64,000 bases of DNA from contig OZ022508.1 of assembly GCA_963989385.1 (NCBI GenBank), positions 34,184,166 through 34,248,165 on the forward strand, in the 5' to 3' direction. A program made the position numbers and the translations under genes. This document shows positions 23,425-34,560 of this stretch, piece after piece. This DNA is from Ctena decussata. Lineage: Eukaryota; Mollusca; Bivalvia; Lucinida; Lucinidae. Below the pieces are notes generated by a model. It saw only the letters and a program-made list of their open reading frames with translations. It was not told the DNA's origin and searched no databases. How positions within the stretch are numbered: the first letter of the stretch is position 1; the number at the start of each line of letters is the position of its first letter.

Positions 23425-24098
23425 ACCCATAACTTCCGTAACTAAAGGTTTTTATTGATTGATTGATTGACTTGTTGCTTAACGTCCACGGTAAACAACT
23501 ATGGTCATGTCGGGACGGTCAGTTAACCTAACCACACTATTCCTGGGCAGGCTTAGACCTCCTAAGCGGTTAACCAGTACTAAGTGCACATACTTTCGCC
23601 AGTAACTGACAACTGCCCTTCTTGAATCAGCGGAAGGAGAAACGAAAGTATGTGGCCAGACCGGGTTTCGAACCCAGGACCTCTGACTTACGAGTCAGGT
23701 GCCCTACCGATTGCGCTACGCGGCCCGGCCGTAACTAAAGGTAAAGATCCGTATGAAACCGTATCAGACTTCAACTTGGGACTGCGGAATGATGGGTTCA
23801 GTTACGGATAAGATACGGAATAGATACGGATGGGACACGGATTAGATACGGATAGATGCAGATAAATTCGTTCAGTTACGGACTTCTACGGTTTACTCAT
23901 CCGCGCCCGAATTTTGAACCTTTTCAAAATTTCGACGCGGATCCTGCGGACCCTGCGGATATGATACGGACAGTAACGGACTCTGCGGATGCGATACGGA
24001 TCCATTACGGATTAAATGGATAGATACGAATAGATACGGACGGGCCATCCGTAGCATCCGCAGAATCCGTATATGTGTGTGTGACTGGGGCATTAGCC
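23425..24098 (-). repeat. 'TACGGAT'-rich repeat, inverted copy
   Basis: This is the reverse complement counterpart of 21788-22160. It ends GTGTGTGTGACTGGGGC. It is interrupted by the SINE-A at 23450-23730. Confidence 0.75.
23450..23730 (-). mobile_element. SINE-A, full length
   Basis: Complete copy with tRNA-like head (anticodon loop CTCGTAA, CGT-like), body and (CAAT)n tail. The 12-bp duplications GTAACTAAAGGT lie at 23438-23449 and 23731-23742. Confidence 0.92.
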
Positions 24099-24479
24099 AT
24101 ACTACTCATGACTGCGTCATGCAGAATTCGTGCGAAAACTGTAACTAAATTAGAGCTGAAGCATAAAAGCAGTTATTAAAATGACAAAGCAGTCTATAAA
24201 GACGATGTAAAGTAATTTGAAGACCTCATTCAAATAGTTGTAACACTTAAATTTTAAAAGTGCTTGTTACAAAACGTAGTGATGGTCAATATTATAAGCG
24301 GTCCCATATTCTGAGAGTTGTACGTTAACAGGGGCTTGCCTCAGATTGTCAATATCTAATTAGCATAAACGATAAGACATATAGTGCAGATCTTCGTCAA
24401 ACTTCTTGAGCAGTCTGATCTGGTCAGCACTGTTTGTTCAGGCATTTATATTAGCATGTTGGGATAAATATAGTGAATT

Positions 24480-25080
24480 TGATAGAATTTGAAGTTTGTT
24501 TTTAATGCTTTATTGCTTATAGTGCTTCATAATTAACAACATTGTACAGAGCTCCAGATAAGATGGGGTTTTCATAATAAATCTGAGATAATTTGTGTTA
24601 TTTCTGCGTAAAAGCATAATGGCCTGACCCCTCAAAAGAGCCATCTTGATAAGTTGGTTGTTATTAGAGGTCAGAACATATGTTTTTAATTAAGAACAAA
24701 CAAAAATTGAAAATACCCAATAATTATCATGAAAAACTCCTCCTTATCTGAGGATCTTATTAATATTGTTTTGTTTGTATTACTTCATAAAAATACAAGT
24801 ATCAACATTGTACAAAGCTCCAGATAAGAAGGGATTTTGATGATAAGTTGGTTGTTATCAGAGGTTAGAACATACGTTTTTAATTATGAAAGGACAGAAA
24901 TTACAATTACACAAAAATTATCATGAAAACGGCTCATAGTGTTCTTTCAGATTTTTCTGCAGTAGTTTACTTTTGTTTGTATTACTGCATAAAAATACAT
25001 GTATCAACATTGTACAAAGCTCCAGATAAGTTGGGTTTTTCATGAATTTTGAGATTATTATCTCATGTTTCTCTATAAAA
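24480..25080 (+). repeat. Degenerate tandem repeat, three units
   Basis: The block 'ataaaaatacaagtatcaacattgtac' followed by AAAGCTCCAGATAAG recurs at about 24520, 24790 and 24965. Each is followed by a GTTTTCAT/TTTTGAT segment. It is non-coding. Confidence 0.7.
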
Positions 25081-25169
25081 GCGTTGTCATGCAGCCTAAT
25101 TTAGTAGTTTTGAATAATGGACCCTACTAACTAGAAATACCTTACAAGTTGTGAATAAGGGACGCCATA

Positions 25170-25361
25170 TGAGCCTCGACACGAGAAAACAAAGTGGCTG
25201 TGCGCCCACGGCAGACTTAGATCAGCATAGGCATCTGACCAGTCTGACCAGAGTCTTTGCTGTGTGCTTAAAAAGTAGCTAAGGGTCTAAGCTACTTCCA
25301 TGCGGACAGCAAAGACTCTGGGGGCACAGCCATTATGTTGGTTTTGTCGTTTCGCGGGTCA
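25170..25361. mobile_element. Long-palindrome MITE P1, copy 3 (internally shortened)
   Basis: Both termini (TGAGCCTCGACACGA and ...CGTTTCGCGGGTCA) are present, but much of the right arm is deleted. The copy is 192 bp against about 238 bp for intact copies. Confidence 0.88.
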
Positions 25362-25447
25362 TTTATTTTTTTTTATAGAGAATGGACAAATGATCACAGA
25401 CTGATCATCGAGGGTGATTCTGGTATACGTGGTATACGACGGGGATT

Positions 25448-25685
25448 TGGGGATGGTCGGGTGGTGCGATAGTGCTGTGTGTAACTTACAGTGCCGGGGC
25501 ATCCTACTGATTTTGAACATTGTAGGGCAAGGGCCTACTGTGCTTGCAGTAGGTGCTGGTGGGGTTATTTGGACATTTTTCTCTCGTCTATCATTTCTCC
25601 TCTTCCTCTCTCTCTGGGGCACGGCCCGATATAGACTGAAATACTGTCTCAAAGGACCGTTAAACCCAAAATAATCAATCAATCA
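25448..25685 (+). mobile_element. SINE-B, full length
   Basis: Head GGATGGTCGGGTGG, core TACTGTGCTTGCAGTAGG, CT-rich stretch, GACTGAAATACTGTCTC and tail with (CAAT)n. The target duplication is ACGACGGGGATT at 25436-25447 against ACGACGAGGATT at 25686-25697 (one mismatch). Confidence 0.9.
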
Positions 25686-25697
25686 ACGACGAGGATT

Positions 25698-27104
25698 CTG
25701 TTGTGACCTAGTGGGGAGATAATTTTGAATTCAAAGATTTGTATCCCTTTCATCTGACAGTGGGGCTACACGTAAAGGAAACAATTTTCACTCCAAAACT
25801 GAGCAAGTATTTCACCTAACAAGACCGTATAAGCAGTGTCCTTAGTTTGTAAACTGGTGGCTACCTCATGCCGGTAAATCCAATCATCATAAAAAGGCGT
25901 GATGCATTACTTTTGTCTTCTTGTATTTTATCTTGGGCGCAGCTGGGAACCTGGACTGGAATAGGAGAGATATTTCATATTTCATTGACTAGACTGTTCT
26001 CCTAAGAATCTGGGATATTACTCCTACATGAGGGAATTCGCTCTCTGAGGGGATAAATAAGAGTGCCATCCCAAATCCACTTTTTGATTTGTGAATGAAG
26101 CACGGTATTCAACCGTATCGGATTCTAGTGGTGAAAACAAGCTTCTAATCATGTCCTTGACGCATACGGATTCTGTTTGTGCAATTAAGATGGGCGTGTC
26201 CACAACCGTCAAAAAGAAGGCAAAAAAGCGCATGTAAAGAAATCCATATGTTGGACGGAACCGATTAAGCTATGCATTTCCACCGACAGTTCTTAGTCGA
26301 CGCTATTTTACACGTATCTTGGGGTGTAGTTAAGTGAAGTCATGGATTTAAACAATTCCGTAGAAAACAAAGAGAATTCTATCCTTTACTTGATAGACTG
26401 CTTTTCGTGGTTGCTGTTAGCAGCGAATTATGTGTCATGTTGTTTACTGTCATCCGTGAAAAAATACAACAAATAAATGCTTGAAAAAATAGTACTCAAA
26501 TAACTCTTTCCATTATTTTCAGAAGCACGGCACTGTATTTGTGCTTCTGAAATGGTGTCTCAATGGAACTAGGCATTTGGGTTATGTACCGCCAATATTT
26601 CTATTTGTGATCTTTTACCTTAAACTATACCTTTTATCTAGGCAATGTGTAGTACATATACACCAAACGCAAACTTAGGGACACTACCGCTTACTCGTAT
26701 AACAACTACTGTCGGAGTGTTGACACATCAAGGTCGACTGTGTCTGGAAAATATAACCCTAATGGAACAAACGATATAATTGAAGCCATTAAAGGGTTTT
26801 CCTAGCTGAATGACGATAAATTTATCGAATGCCACACACTGAGGCGCAAAACATGTAACAATTTTACATTATACTAGTTATTAATGACTTCAGCACGAAG
26901 TAACTGCATATAAAGCAATTTACCTTCGCAGGACCAAATATGTATACGTTTATGACAGTCTGCAATCCAGCCCGCATTAGTTTTGCCTCTACAAATTACG
27001 TATAACTTAGACTAGTTGATGCAGATTTTGATTTGAAACAATATACCGACGAAGCGACCTCGTGATATGAGAAAGCAATGCGGCCCACCCACGGGGGTCC
27101 TATT
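25698..27104. other. No gene; small hairpin near 26521-26550
   Basis: CAGAAGCACGG...GTGCTTCTG forms a short perfect hairpin. Around 26595-26632 a piece resembles the right end of the TTAA MITE (CCGCCAATATTTCTATT ... ACCTTAA). Otherwise featureless. Confidence 0.5.
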
Positions 27105-27109
27105 TCCTT

Positions 27110-27360
27110 ATTCCTTTTGTGCGTGGTTTGGTGGGGCGATGGCGCTGGGTATAATGTCTATTGCCGGGGCGTCCTACCAATTTGGATAATAGTAGGGCAA
27201 TGGCCTATTGTGCTTTCAGTAGATGGGGGTGGGGTTGTTTGGACATTTTTACTTTCGTCTATCGCTTTTCTCTTCTTTCTCCCTCTCTTTTTGAGACGGC
27301 CCGATATAGACTGAAATACTGTCTCAAAGGGCCGTTAAACACAAAACAACCAGCCAACCA
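27110..27360 (+). mobile_element. SINE-B copy
   Basis: All SINE-B blocks are present, somewhat diverged (GGTTTGGTGGGGCGATGG head, AACCAGCCAACC tail). Target duplications are not clear. Confidence 0.85.
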
Positions 27361-27399
27361 AACTTGTTCCTTTCGAAAAAACTGTTGTTTTTTTTCATT

Positions 27400-27870
27400 T
27401 GTTACCCTGAAATAAAATGCCTTTTCCCAAAAATAATTTACCTTTTGTACCCCGGTTCCCTAAGATTATGTGCTTTGTTCCCCTGTTCCTCAAAACCCGC
27501 TATATAAATAATGAATTACCAAAAAACGCAAAGCTACCATCCAACCAGGACCCAAAAGTTGTAACCTCTGATATTCTTGCCTCTATGCAACATCGCAGTG
27601 TTGATAAAAATACTGGTAACCGTTTTGATTCTAATGCAAAATGTATGAATAGATATATTTCTGTACTGATATAAAACGCTGGTAGCTGTTTTGATTCTAA
27701 TGCGAAATTTATGAATAAAATGTATGAATAAATATATTTCTATACTGATAGAATTTTGTGTTCCTACGTTCGTTGAAACTGATGTTGTGTTCCTTGTAAA
27801 AAAGACTTTGTTCCCCTGTTCCCTTGAACCAAAGCCATTTCCCATGTCCCCCAAACCCTCATTTGAAGGC
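27400..27870. repeat. Unclassified repeat with internal duplication
   Basis: A block 'ttttgattctaatgc.aaat.tatgaata...atatatttct.tactgat' occurs twice (27620-27672 and 27690-27750). A TTGTTCCCCTGTTCC word flanks it on both sides. It is non-coding. Confidence 0.5.
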
Positions 27871-28401
27871 CCCAGCAATATAGTGAGGTTTGTGTAACCT
27901 CTTGGTGAACAAGATCATGTAGGACACTTTATCAAGACTGCAAAAGCGGCCGAGTTTGCTCTTCTGGCAAAAAAGTAAAGTGATGAGTTGTTGGATTCAA
28001 AAGTTCTCAGCCCACTAATAACTCTATCGCGTTATGACGTCGAGCAGCTCACACATGCTAGTTTGCTTGCCCAATGATTGCAGCATTTATCCTGATTTTT
28101 CGTTATGTTGAAGAGCAAAAGACAATGCGTACTTATTTCCACTACCCGTACTTCATTATTGAAAATGCTCTTTTGAACCTCAGACTTCCTACAAAGGTGT
28201 GCGTTCTCTTCTTACACGATGGTTGCCGTCTTATGCGTTAAATGAAACGGACATAGCAATAAAATGAATCATTCAAGCATAAAATTACGTAGAACTAGGA
28301 TTTTCTACAAACAGATGCATACAAATGAAATTCTATTGCTGAAGATTTTGATCTTCTGTAAAATAATGTTTAAGACCGTATAACTTGGGTGGAAAACCGT
28401 T
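27871..28401. other. No gene or recognisable repeat
   Basis: Nothing seen. Confidence 0.45.
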
Positions 28402-28612
28402 CAGGGGCCGTATTCATAAAGCCACTTAAGTCGTTGCTATGCGGTTGCTAAGGCTAAATATCTATAAAGGAGATTCTCTACAACTATGAAATTTGGTCTG
28501 GAGGAACAGTCTTTGTAAGACTGTTCCTCCAGAGCAAATTTCATAGTTGTAGGTAATCTCCTCCAAAGAAATTTAGCCTTAGCTTTAAGTCGTTTTATGA
28601 ATACGGCCCCTG
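28402..28612. mobile_element. Palindromic MITE (family P2), copy 1
   Basis: A 211-bp palindrome with ends CAGGGGCCGTATTCATAAA and their inverse, folding around CTGGAGGAACAGTCTTTGTAAGACTGTTCC. The second copy is at 48910-49136. Confidence 0.88.
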
Positions 28613-29039
28613 GAACTGACCATTACTGTGTGTTACAGTAACTGAGATAACTATAGGACTGCGAAATGTTTGTGTGTGAAGATACGAGTATTAATGGAAT
28701 AAAGAAGTACTTTTTGACATATTCTACCACCTAGAAGTATTGGAAATGTTTCCATAAAATATCTGTGATTCTTACAATATTCTGTCACTGATTCTTACAA
28801 TATTTTGTCATACATAATAATCCACTGCGTTTAATTTGTGTGTAAAAATATTTTTAAACGACAGGTAAGTCAGATTCTTGCTATTTTCATTTATTTGTGA
28901 AGAATCTGTGCTCAAAAACTTGAAAAATTTAAATCACGTGATATCCGCGTTTTTATGTGTGTATGTATATTTGTGTTGATTCTTTTCTTCGCTAATATTT
29001 CTGAATCTATTGGCTATCGAATTTTAAACACAAAACTAC

Positions 29040-30240
29040 TTGGTCACGATTTCAAGACTTGCTTTTTTCTATCTTCTTAAAGTAAATGTTTGGATTTGCT
29101 CCTCACAACTCACTAGCCCGAATGTAACCAAACTTCATATAGAGCCTCCAATGCTCGCGGGAACAAAATCTTGTTCAAATAGTCCAGTAGCATGATCATG
29201 GCCACTAGCCCCTATAAGGTAAAACGTTTTAAAATCTTCTCCAGAACCAATACACCGATGGCATTGGAACTTCTTGGTATGTTGCTTTGAGTACTTTTAA
29301 GAACTATCAAGATTGTTAAACCGAGGACCTTGTCAAATTTGGTTTCTGATGTTTCAATGGGATGCAGTCATCTAATTGAGTACATGAATATTTGTGAGTT
29401 CAAGAGGCAAAGGCCATTCTTTGATCCAGGGCTCATATTCCAACAATTTAAACGTCTCTTCAAAAGCTGTTGCGCCCATTGTAACTAGATTTCATATAGA
29501 GCCCCTGAGAATAAAGGGAAAAATGTGTTCAAATGGTCCTGATCACATGACGAAAATGACCGCCAAGCCCGTATATGGTTAAAACTTTTTAGAATCTTCT
29601 TTTCCAATTAACCGATGGCCTTGAAACTTGATATGTTTCTTTGGGTACTTGAGTACTGCAAAGATTAATCAATTGATAACCTTTGATTGATCTTGACTTA
29701 GCTAACGACAAGGTCACATAAGTTTTCTGGTGTTTTTATGTTGAAAAATGCTACAACGTAAGAGTTCATGGTAATTAATTGTTAAAAATCTTTAGCACTG
29801 AAACTAAAGGAGTGATGCCTGGACACCTTGTATATAGCATTGGGCACTGGCGTTCTTATAAATTTATTTCAATGATAATCTTGACCTTTCTCCACTAAGA
29901 TCAAATTTATTTCCTGGAGTTTTAATATAACAAAATGCTACAGATTTATTTTTATTTTTTTTATTTTTTGAAGTTTTTTGTATACCCATTCAACTGAATA
30001 AGTACTTGAAGATTTCTCAGGACCAGAGGTCAAGTTCATTCTTTCACCTTTTCCCACAGTCTGAAAGCCTTTTGGAAGATCTTTTGGTTGGCGGAGAAGT
30101 AATGTGTCCCTTCGGCAGCGGCAACCATGGCTTGAATCATTTTGAAGTTGCGAAGATTAGCTTGTGAAACCTTGAGGTAAATTTGTGATAAGCATGAAGC
30201 TGTCTGGAAGTTGAGTGAATGGCGTCGGCGTCGAAGTAGA
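29040..30240 (+). repeat. Degenerate ~350-bp tandem array
   Basis: Units near 29100, 29450 and 29750 share 'aa.ttcatatagagcc', GTTCAAAT.GTCC.G, 'taaaactttt.agaatcttct' and 'accgatggc.ttg.aactt'. A GGCGTCGGCGTCG word lies near 30223, but no clear head hairpin was found. Confidence 0.55.
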
Positions 30241-31056
30241 GTTGCTAGATGTTTTTTGGAACTTTTTGTACTAAATGTAATTGTGCTGTCTTGAGTTTTT
30301 GTGGCGTTCTTCTGTCTTGATGGTGTTGTTGTTGTCGGGCTGCTAGTTGTAGTTGTGGAGAGACTTTTTGAACTTGTTATACTAAATGTCGTTATACGAC
30401 TGTGACGTTTTGTGGTTATTTTCTATGTTGATGTTGTGGTCGGAGTCATAGTCAGGCTGCTATATGTGGTTGTGGAGGGATTTCGGGAATCTAAATGTCG
30501 TTATATAGCTTCAGGTTTTTGTGGTTATCTTCTTTGTAGTAATGGAACAAGTCTTGCAACATCATACAGATCGATAATACTTTTCGTAATTGCAACATTC
30601 AGTTATGTCACAGTTTGGACCATGGTCCCCATATTCACAACTTAATAAAATGTAAAATCTAGGCACGATGTATTAAATATCTATCATAATCTAACCATAA
30701 CTTCCTCCACAATTCAGCAGACGTAGGACGATGCCGAAATGAGCTTAAGGTAGTTGGATACTGAATAACTCTGTTCTTTTATTTGTTGAAACATAACAGT
30801 TATTGTTCATGATGAATCATTTTCTCAACTCCTGTCTGTCTGTTGTACTCTTCCACCAAATGAGAATGTCCTTATAAGACAGGCTAAAACCATATTGGAT
30901 TACCCCATCAACTTCTGTGGACCCATAGCTCAGTAAGAAGGGTTTTCCTATATATGGTTTAGTAAACTTGACACATTGGAGTATACCATCAGTTAAAAAA
31001 AGAAAATTTTGTAGGATGCAGAAAACCCTCCTGATTTATACCCCCTTTCTAACAAA
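30241..31056. other. No gene or recognisable repeat
   Basis: TG-rich low-complexity stretch near 30290-30500 with loosely repeated 'gttgtg.tcgggctgcta.ttgt.gtggag' words. Confidence 0.45.
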
Positions 31057-31545
31057 TTAGCGAAATGAGAAATTGTGTCTGTTGACAGAAGGTGTCAGGT
31101 GAGCTACAGGACCTTTAGTCCTCTGGAGTTGAGCTACAGGACCATTGGTCCTCTGGTGTTTTGTCTGATAGGAATGTGCTGAATATCTTCTGTTTTTCCT
31201 CTTTGATTTCGAACTCCAGAGGGCGACGTTGACTAGGTACTGCTTTTCTGAGCTGATAAGGCGATAGTATCTCGTGTCGTGTAGAGCGCTTCTGTAGTCG
31301 GAAAACTGCAACTTGGTCATGTTGTGTAGTTTCTGAATTAGTTCGCGTGTGGATTTCGGTCGCCAGTTTGTCGATATTTTCAGAATATTATGTAGAGATT
31401 CTGCATCGTTGGTTGTCCACATGTTCTTGCCATCTCTATTTCTGTTTGGTTGAAAGACATGTTTCCTTAGCCTTGGCTCGAAACTTGTTTCAAAATATTT
31501 AGCAAACTCGTGATACTTTTCTTTGGTCGAACTTATCTATGGTAA
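31057..31545 (-). pseudogene. C-terminal fragment of a MULE-like transposase
   Basis: The minus frame upstream and downstream of ATG 31422 reads TKEKYHEFAKYFE...WTTNDAESLHNILK, then NWRPKSTRELIQKLH and YRSALHDTRYYRL. The (T/N)N.(E)S.NHILK..NWRP...ELI..L pattern is what I associate with the C-terminal part of MULE-type transposases in invertebrates; this is from memory. The catalytic DDE core is absent. A short duplicated sequence (GAGCTACAGGACC, twice) near 31100-31145 forms the carboxy tail. Confidence 0.5.
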
Positions 31546-31699
31546 AATGAAAAGATGGGCGATGATCAGGAATTAATACAATCAAATTCCACATCCGGCT
31601 GCCAAGACCAAAAGGGAAAGAAGCACACACACACAAATTGACAAAAGTTCACAAAAGACACGCGCGATTAAACCGAATGAGCAGCTCTTTCCCAAGCAA

Positions 31700-31905
31700 A
31701 CGCCTTCCAGTACCGGGGTGTCCTGCTGATTTGGAACATTGTAGGGCAAGGGCCGACTATGCTTGCAGTAGGTGCGGGCGAGAATTGTTACGACATTTTT
31801 CTCTCGTCTGTCGTTTCTCTTCTTACTCCCTTCTCTGGGAGACGGCCTGATATAGACTGAAATACTGTCTCAAAGGGCCGTTACATGTATACCTCAATCA
31901 ATAGA
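31700..31905 (+). mobile_element. SINE-B, 5'-truncated
   Basis: Starts in the CAGTACCGGGGTG block and runs to CAATCAATAGA. The 12-bp target duplication is TTTCCCAAGCAA at 31688-31699 against TTTCCCAAACAA at 31906-31917. Confidence 0.88.
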
Positions 31906-31917
31906 TTTCCCAAACAA

Positions 31918-32416
31918 GTGGTCACCCAGGTACACTATCAAAAACTGCAGCAACATCTATACTCAGCGTCAATGAAAACGCACCAGTTAAGAACTTAAGG
32001 CATATTCAGTTCATTTAATATTTGGTGTATGCAACAGACAATTCAATAAGACTTTATATTCTGGCACTGAGATAAGATGTTACAAACTAAACATTTTTTT
32101 TTCACCAGTAACCGCTGTCCAGCGTAACGTCAACAGTGACGCCCTTGAAAACTGTCGACATTTAAAGCGTGATAAATCCGTATTCCGCGATCTGACAGAA
32201 ACTTGATTGCCAGTATATTATTCTTTGAAAATGTCTACTGACATACAACAAGTTATACGCTATCTAATAACGACGTAATTAGGCAAATAAGGGTGACGTT
32301 ATACATGTAACGTCAAATTCAGGTTGGTAAATGGTTGATGTTTGTCTCGCGAAATGCCTGAAATTCATTTTCTACAACCATTTTCACCATTTTCGGTTGC
32401 AAAATGTTACGTTTTT
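31918..32416. other. No gene; short block shared with 46670-46740
   Basis: TACTCAGCGTCAATGAAAAC near 31960 recurs inverted near 46690. Otherwise featureless. Confidence 0.5.
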
Positions 32417-32515
32417 AGCTCGCCTGAACGAAAGTTTAGGAAGAGCTATTGTTGTCACCCTGGCGTCGGCGTCCGCGTCCGCGTCAGCGTCCGCGTCCGC
32501 GTCGGCGTCCGGATT
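32417..32515 (+). repeat. 5' hairpin and GCGTC run of the Helentron
   Basis: Positions 32417-32447 fold as AGCTC...GAGCT with inner stem CCTGAAC/GTTTAGG. After TATTGTTGTCACCCTG comes an alternating GCGTCGGCGTCCGCGTC stretch to about 32512. Confidence 0.75.
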
Positions 32516-34560
32516 GGATGGTTTGGTTAAAGTTTTTTAAAGACCTATATCTCCTTAACCCATGGATGGATTCATTTGATACTTGCACTGTAGTTAGATA
32601 TTGGTCCAAAGTTTAACAGGGTACCACCCCCACCCCACTCAGTGACCTTGCTGTCAAGGTCATGGACTTAGAAAACTGGGAGTTTTTTTGGACTGGATAT
32701 TTTGGTTAAAGTTTTAGAAGCCCAATACCTCCTTAACCCATGGATGGATTCCTTTGATACTTGCACTGTGGTTAGATATTGGTCCAAAGTTTTCCAAGGT
32801 ACTACCCCCACCCCCCTCAGTGACCTTGATGTCAAGGTCATGGACTTAGAAAATTGTCTTTTTATTGATTGGATGTTTTGGTTAAAGTTTTTAAAAGACA
32901 TATATCTCCTGAACCCATAGATGAATTCTTTTTAGCTCGCATGAACGAAACTCCAGGAAGAGCTATTGTTGTCACCCTGGCGTCCGCGTCGGCCTCTGGA
33001 TTGGATGTTTTGGTTAAAGTTTTTTAAAGAGCTACAATGTATATCTCCTTAACCTCTTGATGGATTCTTTTGATACTTGCGCTGTAGTTATTTATTGGTC
33101 CAAAGTTTAACAAAGTACCACCCTCAAACAAACGAACAAAGCAGCCTGGATGTCAAGGCAATGGACTTAGAAAATTTGGGTTTTCCAAATTGGATGTTTT
33201 GGTTAAAGTTTTTTAAAGACCCATATCTTCCTCATCTCTGGATGGGTTCTTTTGATACTTGCACTGTAGTTAGATATTGGTTCAAAGTTTTATTCCCCGC
33301 TCAGTGACCTTGATGTCAGGGACATTGTCTTAGAAAATTGGTTTTTTTCAGATTTGGGCCTTAAAAAAATTGATTTTTTTAAAAAGTTTTCAAATGTCAT
33401 ACTGTTTCATAATGCATGGATGGAATTAATTTATACTTGAACTGATGTTACTGGCTTTAGTATTTATGAAATACTACACCCACTCCACTGGGTGACCTTC
33501 AAGCCAAGGATACTGATTTACAAATTTGTCTAAAAGCTTTTGTTAGATTTATAATTTTACAATGCCATGATGGATTCATCTGATACTAGGACTGTTCATA
33601 GATGTTGGTCTAAAGTTTTACAGAGTACCAGCCCCACCCCACCCTACTTAGTGAGCTTGAGGTCAAGGCCATGGATTTGGCACTTTGGGTTGTGTCAAAG
33701 TTTCCTTTATAATGCTTGGATGGAGTTAGGTCATGCTTGAACTGATGTTAGATTTTAAAAATCTATCCCAGCTCTTTTCAGTCACCTTGAAGTCAATGTC
33801 AACTCATAGTTCATCAACTGAAGTTTTTGGTTGAATTTTTATAAAGACATAATTTTTCAATGCCACAATGGATTCAGTTGATACTTATACTTGGACCAAT
33901 GTTCCAGGGTTTTGATAAAATCAGCACCCTCCCATCCACCCGTGCCCCCCCCACACACACACACACTACCCTACCCCCACCCCTCCCCTAAATAACTTAG
34001 GTTCAAGGTCATTGTCTTTGAAAGTGTATGTGAAAGTTTTCAGCCACCTGTATGAAATTAAAAGAAGACCTATTATTGTCACCGTGGTGTCTCCCCATCA
34101 GTGTCTGGACCGGATTTGTTTTTGCTTAAGTTTTTAAGGACCTGTATCTCCTTAATCCATGAATGCATTGAGTATATTGGTCCAAAGTTCTACAGACTAC
34201 CATCTTCAGTCCCCATTGTGACCTTGATGTCAAGGTTAAGGATTTGAAAGCTTTAAGTAACAGTCTTTGCTTAGAGGTTTATAGTTTTACAATGCATGGA
34301 AAGTTTTAGTGAATACTTGGACCAACCGATTATAGATACTTGTTCGAATTTTGCATAATACCACTTTATCTTCCTCGATGCCTTTGAAGTTAAGGCAATG
34401 GAGTTATAAAATCTACATTTAAAGTTTTTGGTCAAAGTTTTTTTTATAACAGTTGACAGTGCCTTGATGGATTTAGTTGAAAACTAATGTTTGATACTGG
34501 TCCAAAGGTTTGCCTAGTTGCACTTCTGACTCTTCTTGGTGAACATTTCAGACTCTGATA
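32516..34560 (+). repeat. Degenerate tandem array with a second element head
   Basis: The block 'ttttggttaaagttttt.aaagac..atatctcc' with GATGGATTC, 'tttgatacttgcactg', TTGGTCCAAAGTTT and 'gaccttgatgtcaaggtcatgga' recurs near 32522, 32701, 32877, 33009 and 33199. It continues, increasingly diverged, to about 34530. A second, diverged copy of the head hairpin and GCGTC run is embedded at 32934-33000. It has no coding function. Confidence 0.75.

Noticed and set aside
25414..25674. 86-codon ORF and its minus-strand partner
   Set aside because: Both read the SINE-B body; similar ORFs occur at the other SINE-B copies.
32331..32540. ORF ending in an Ala-Ser repeat
   Set aside because: It translates the GCGTC run of the Helentron head.
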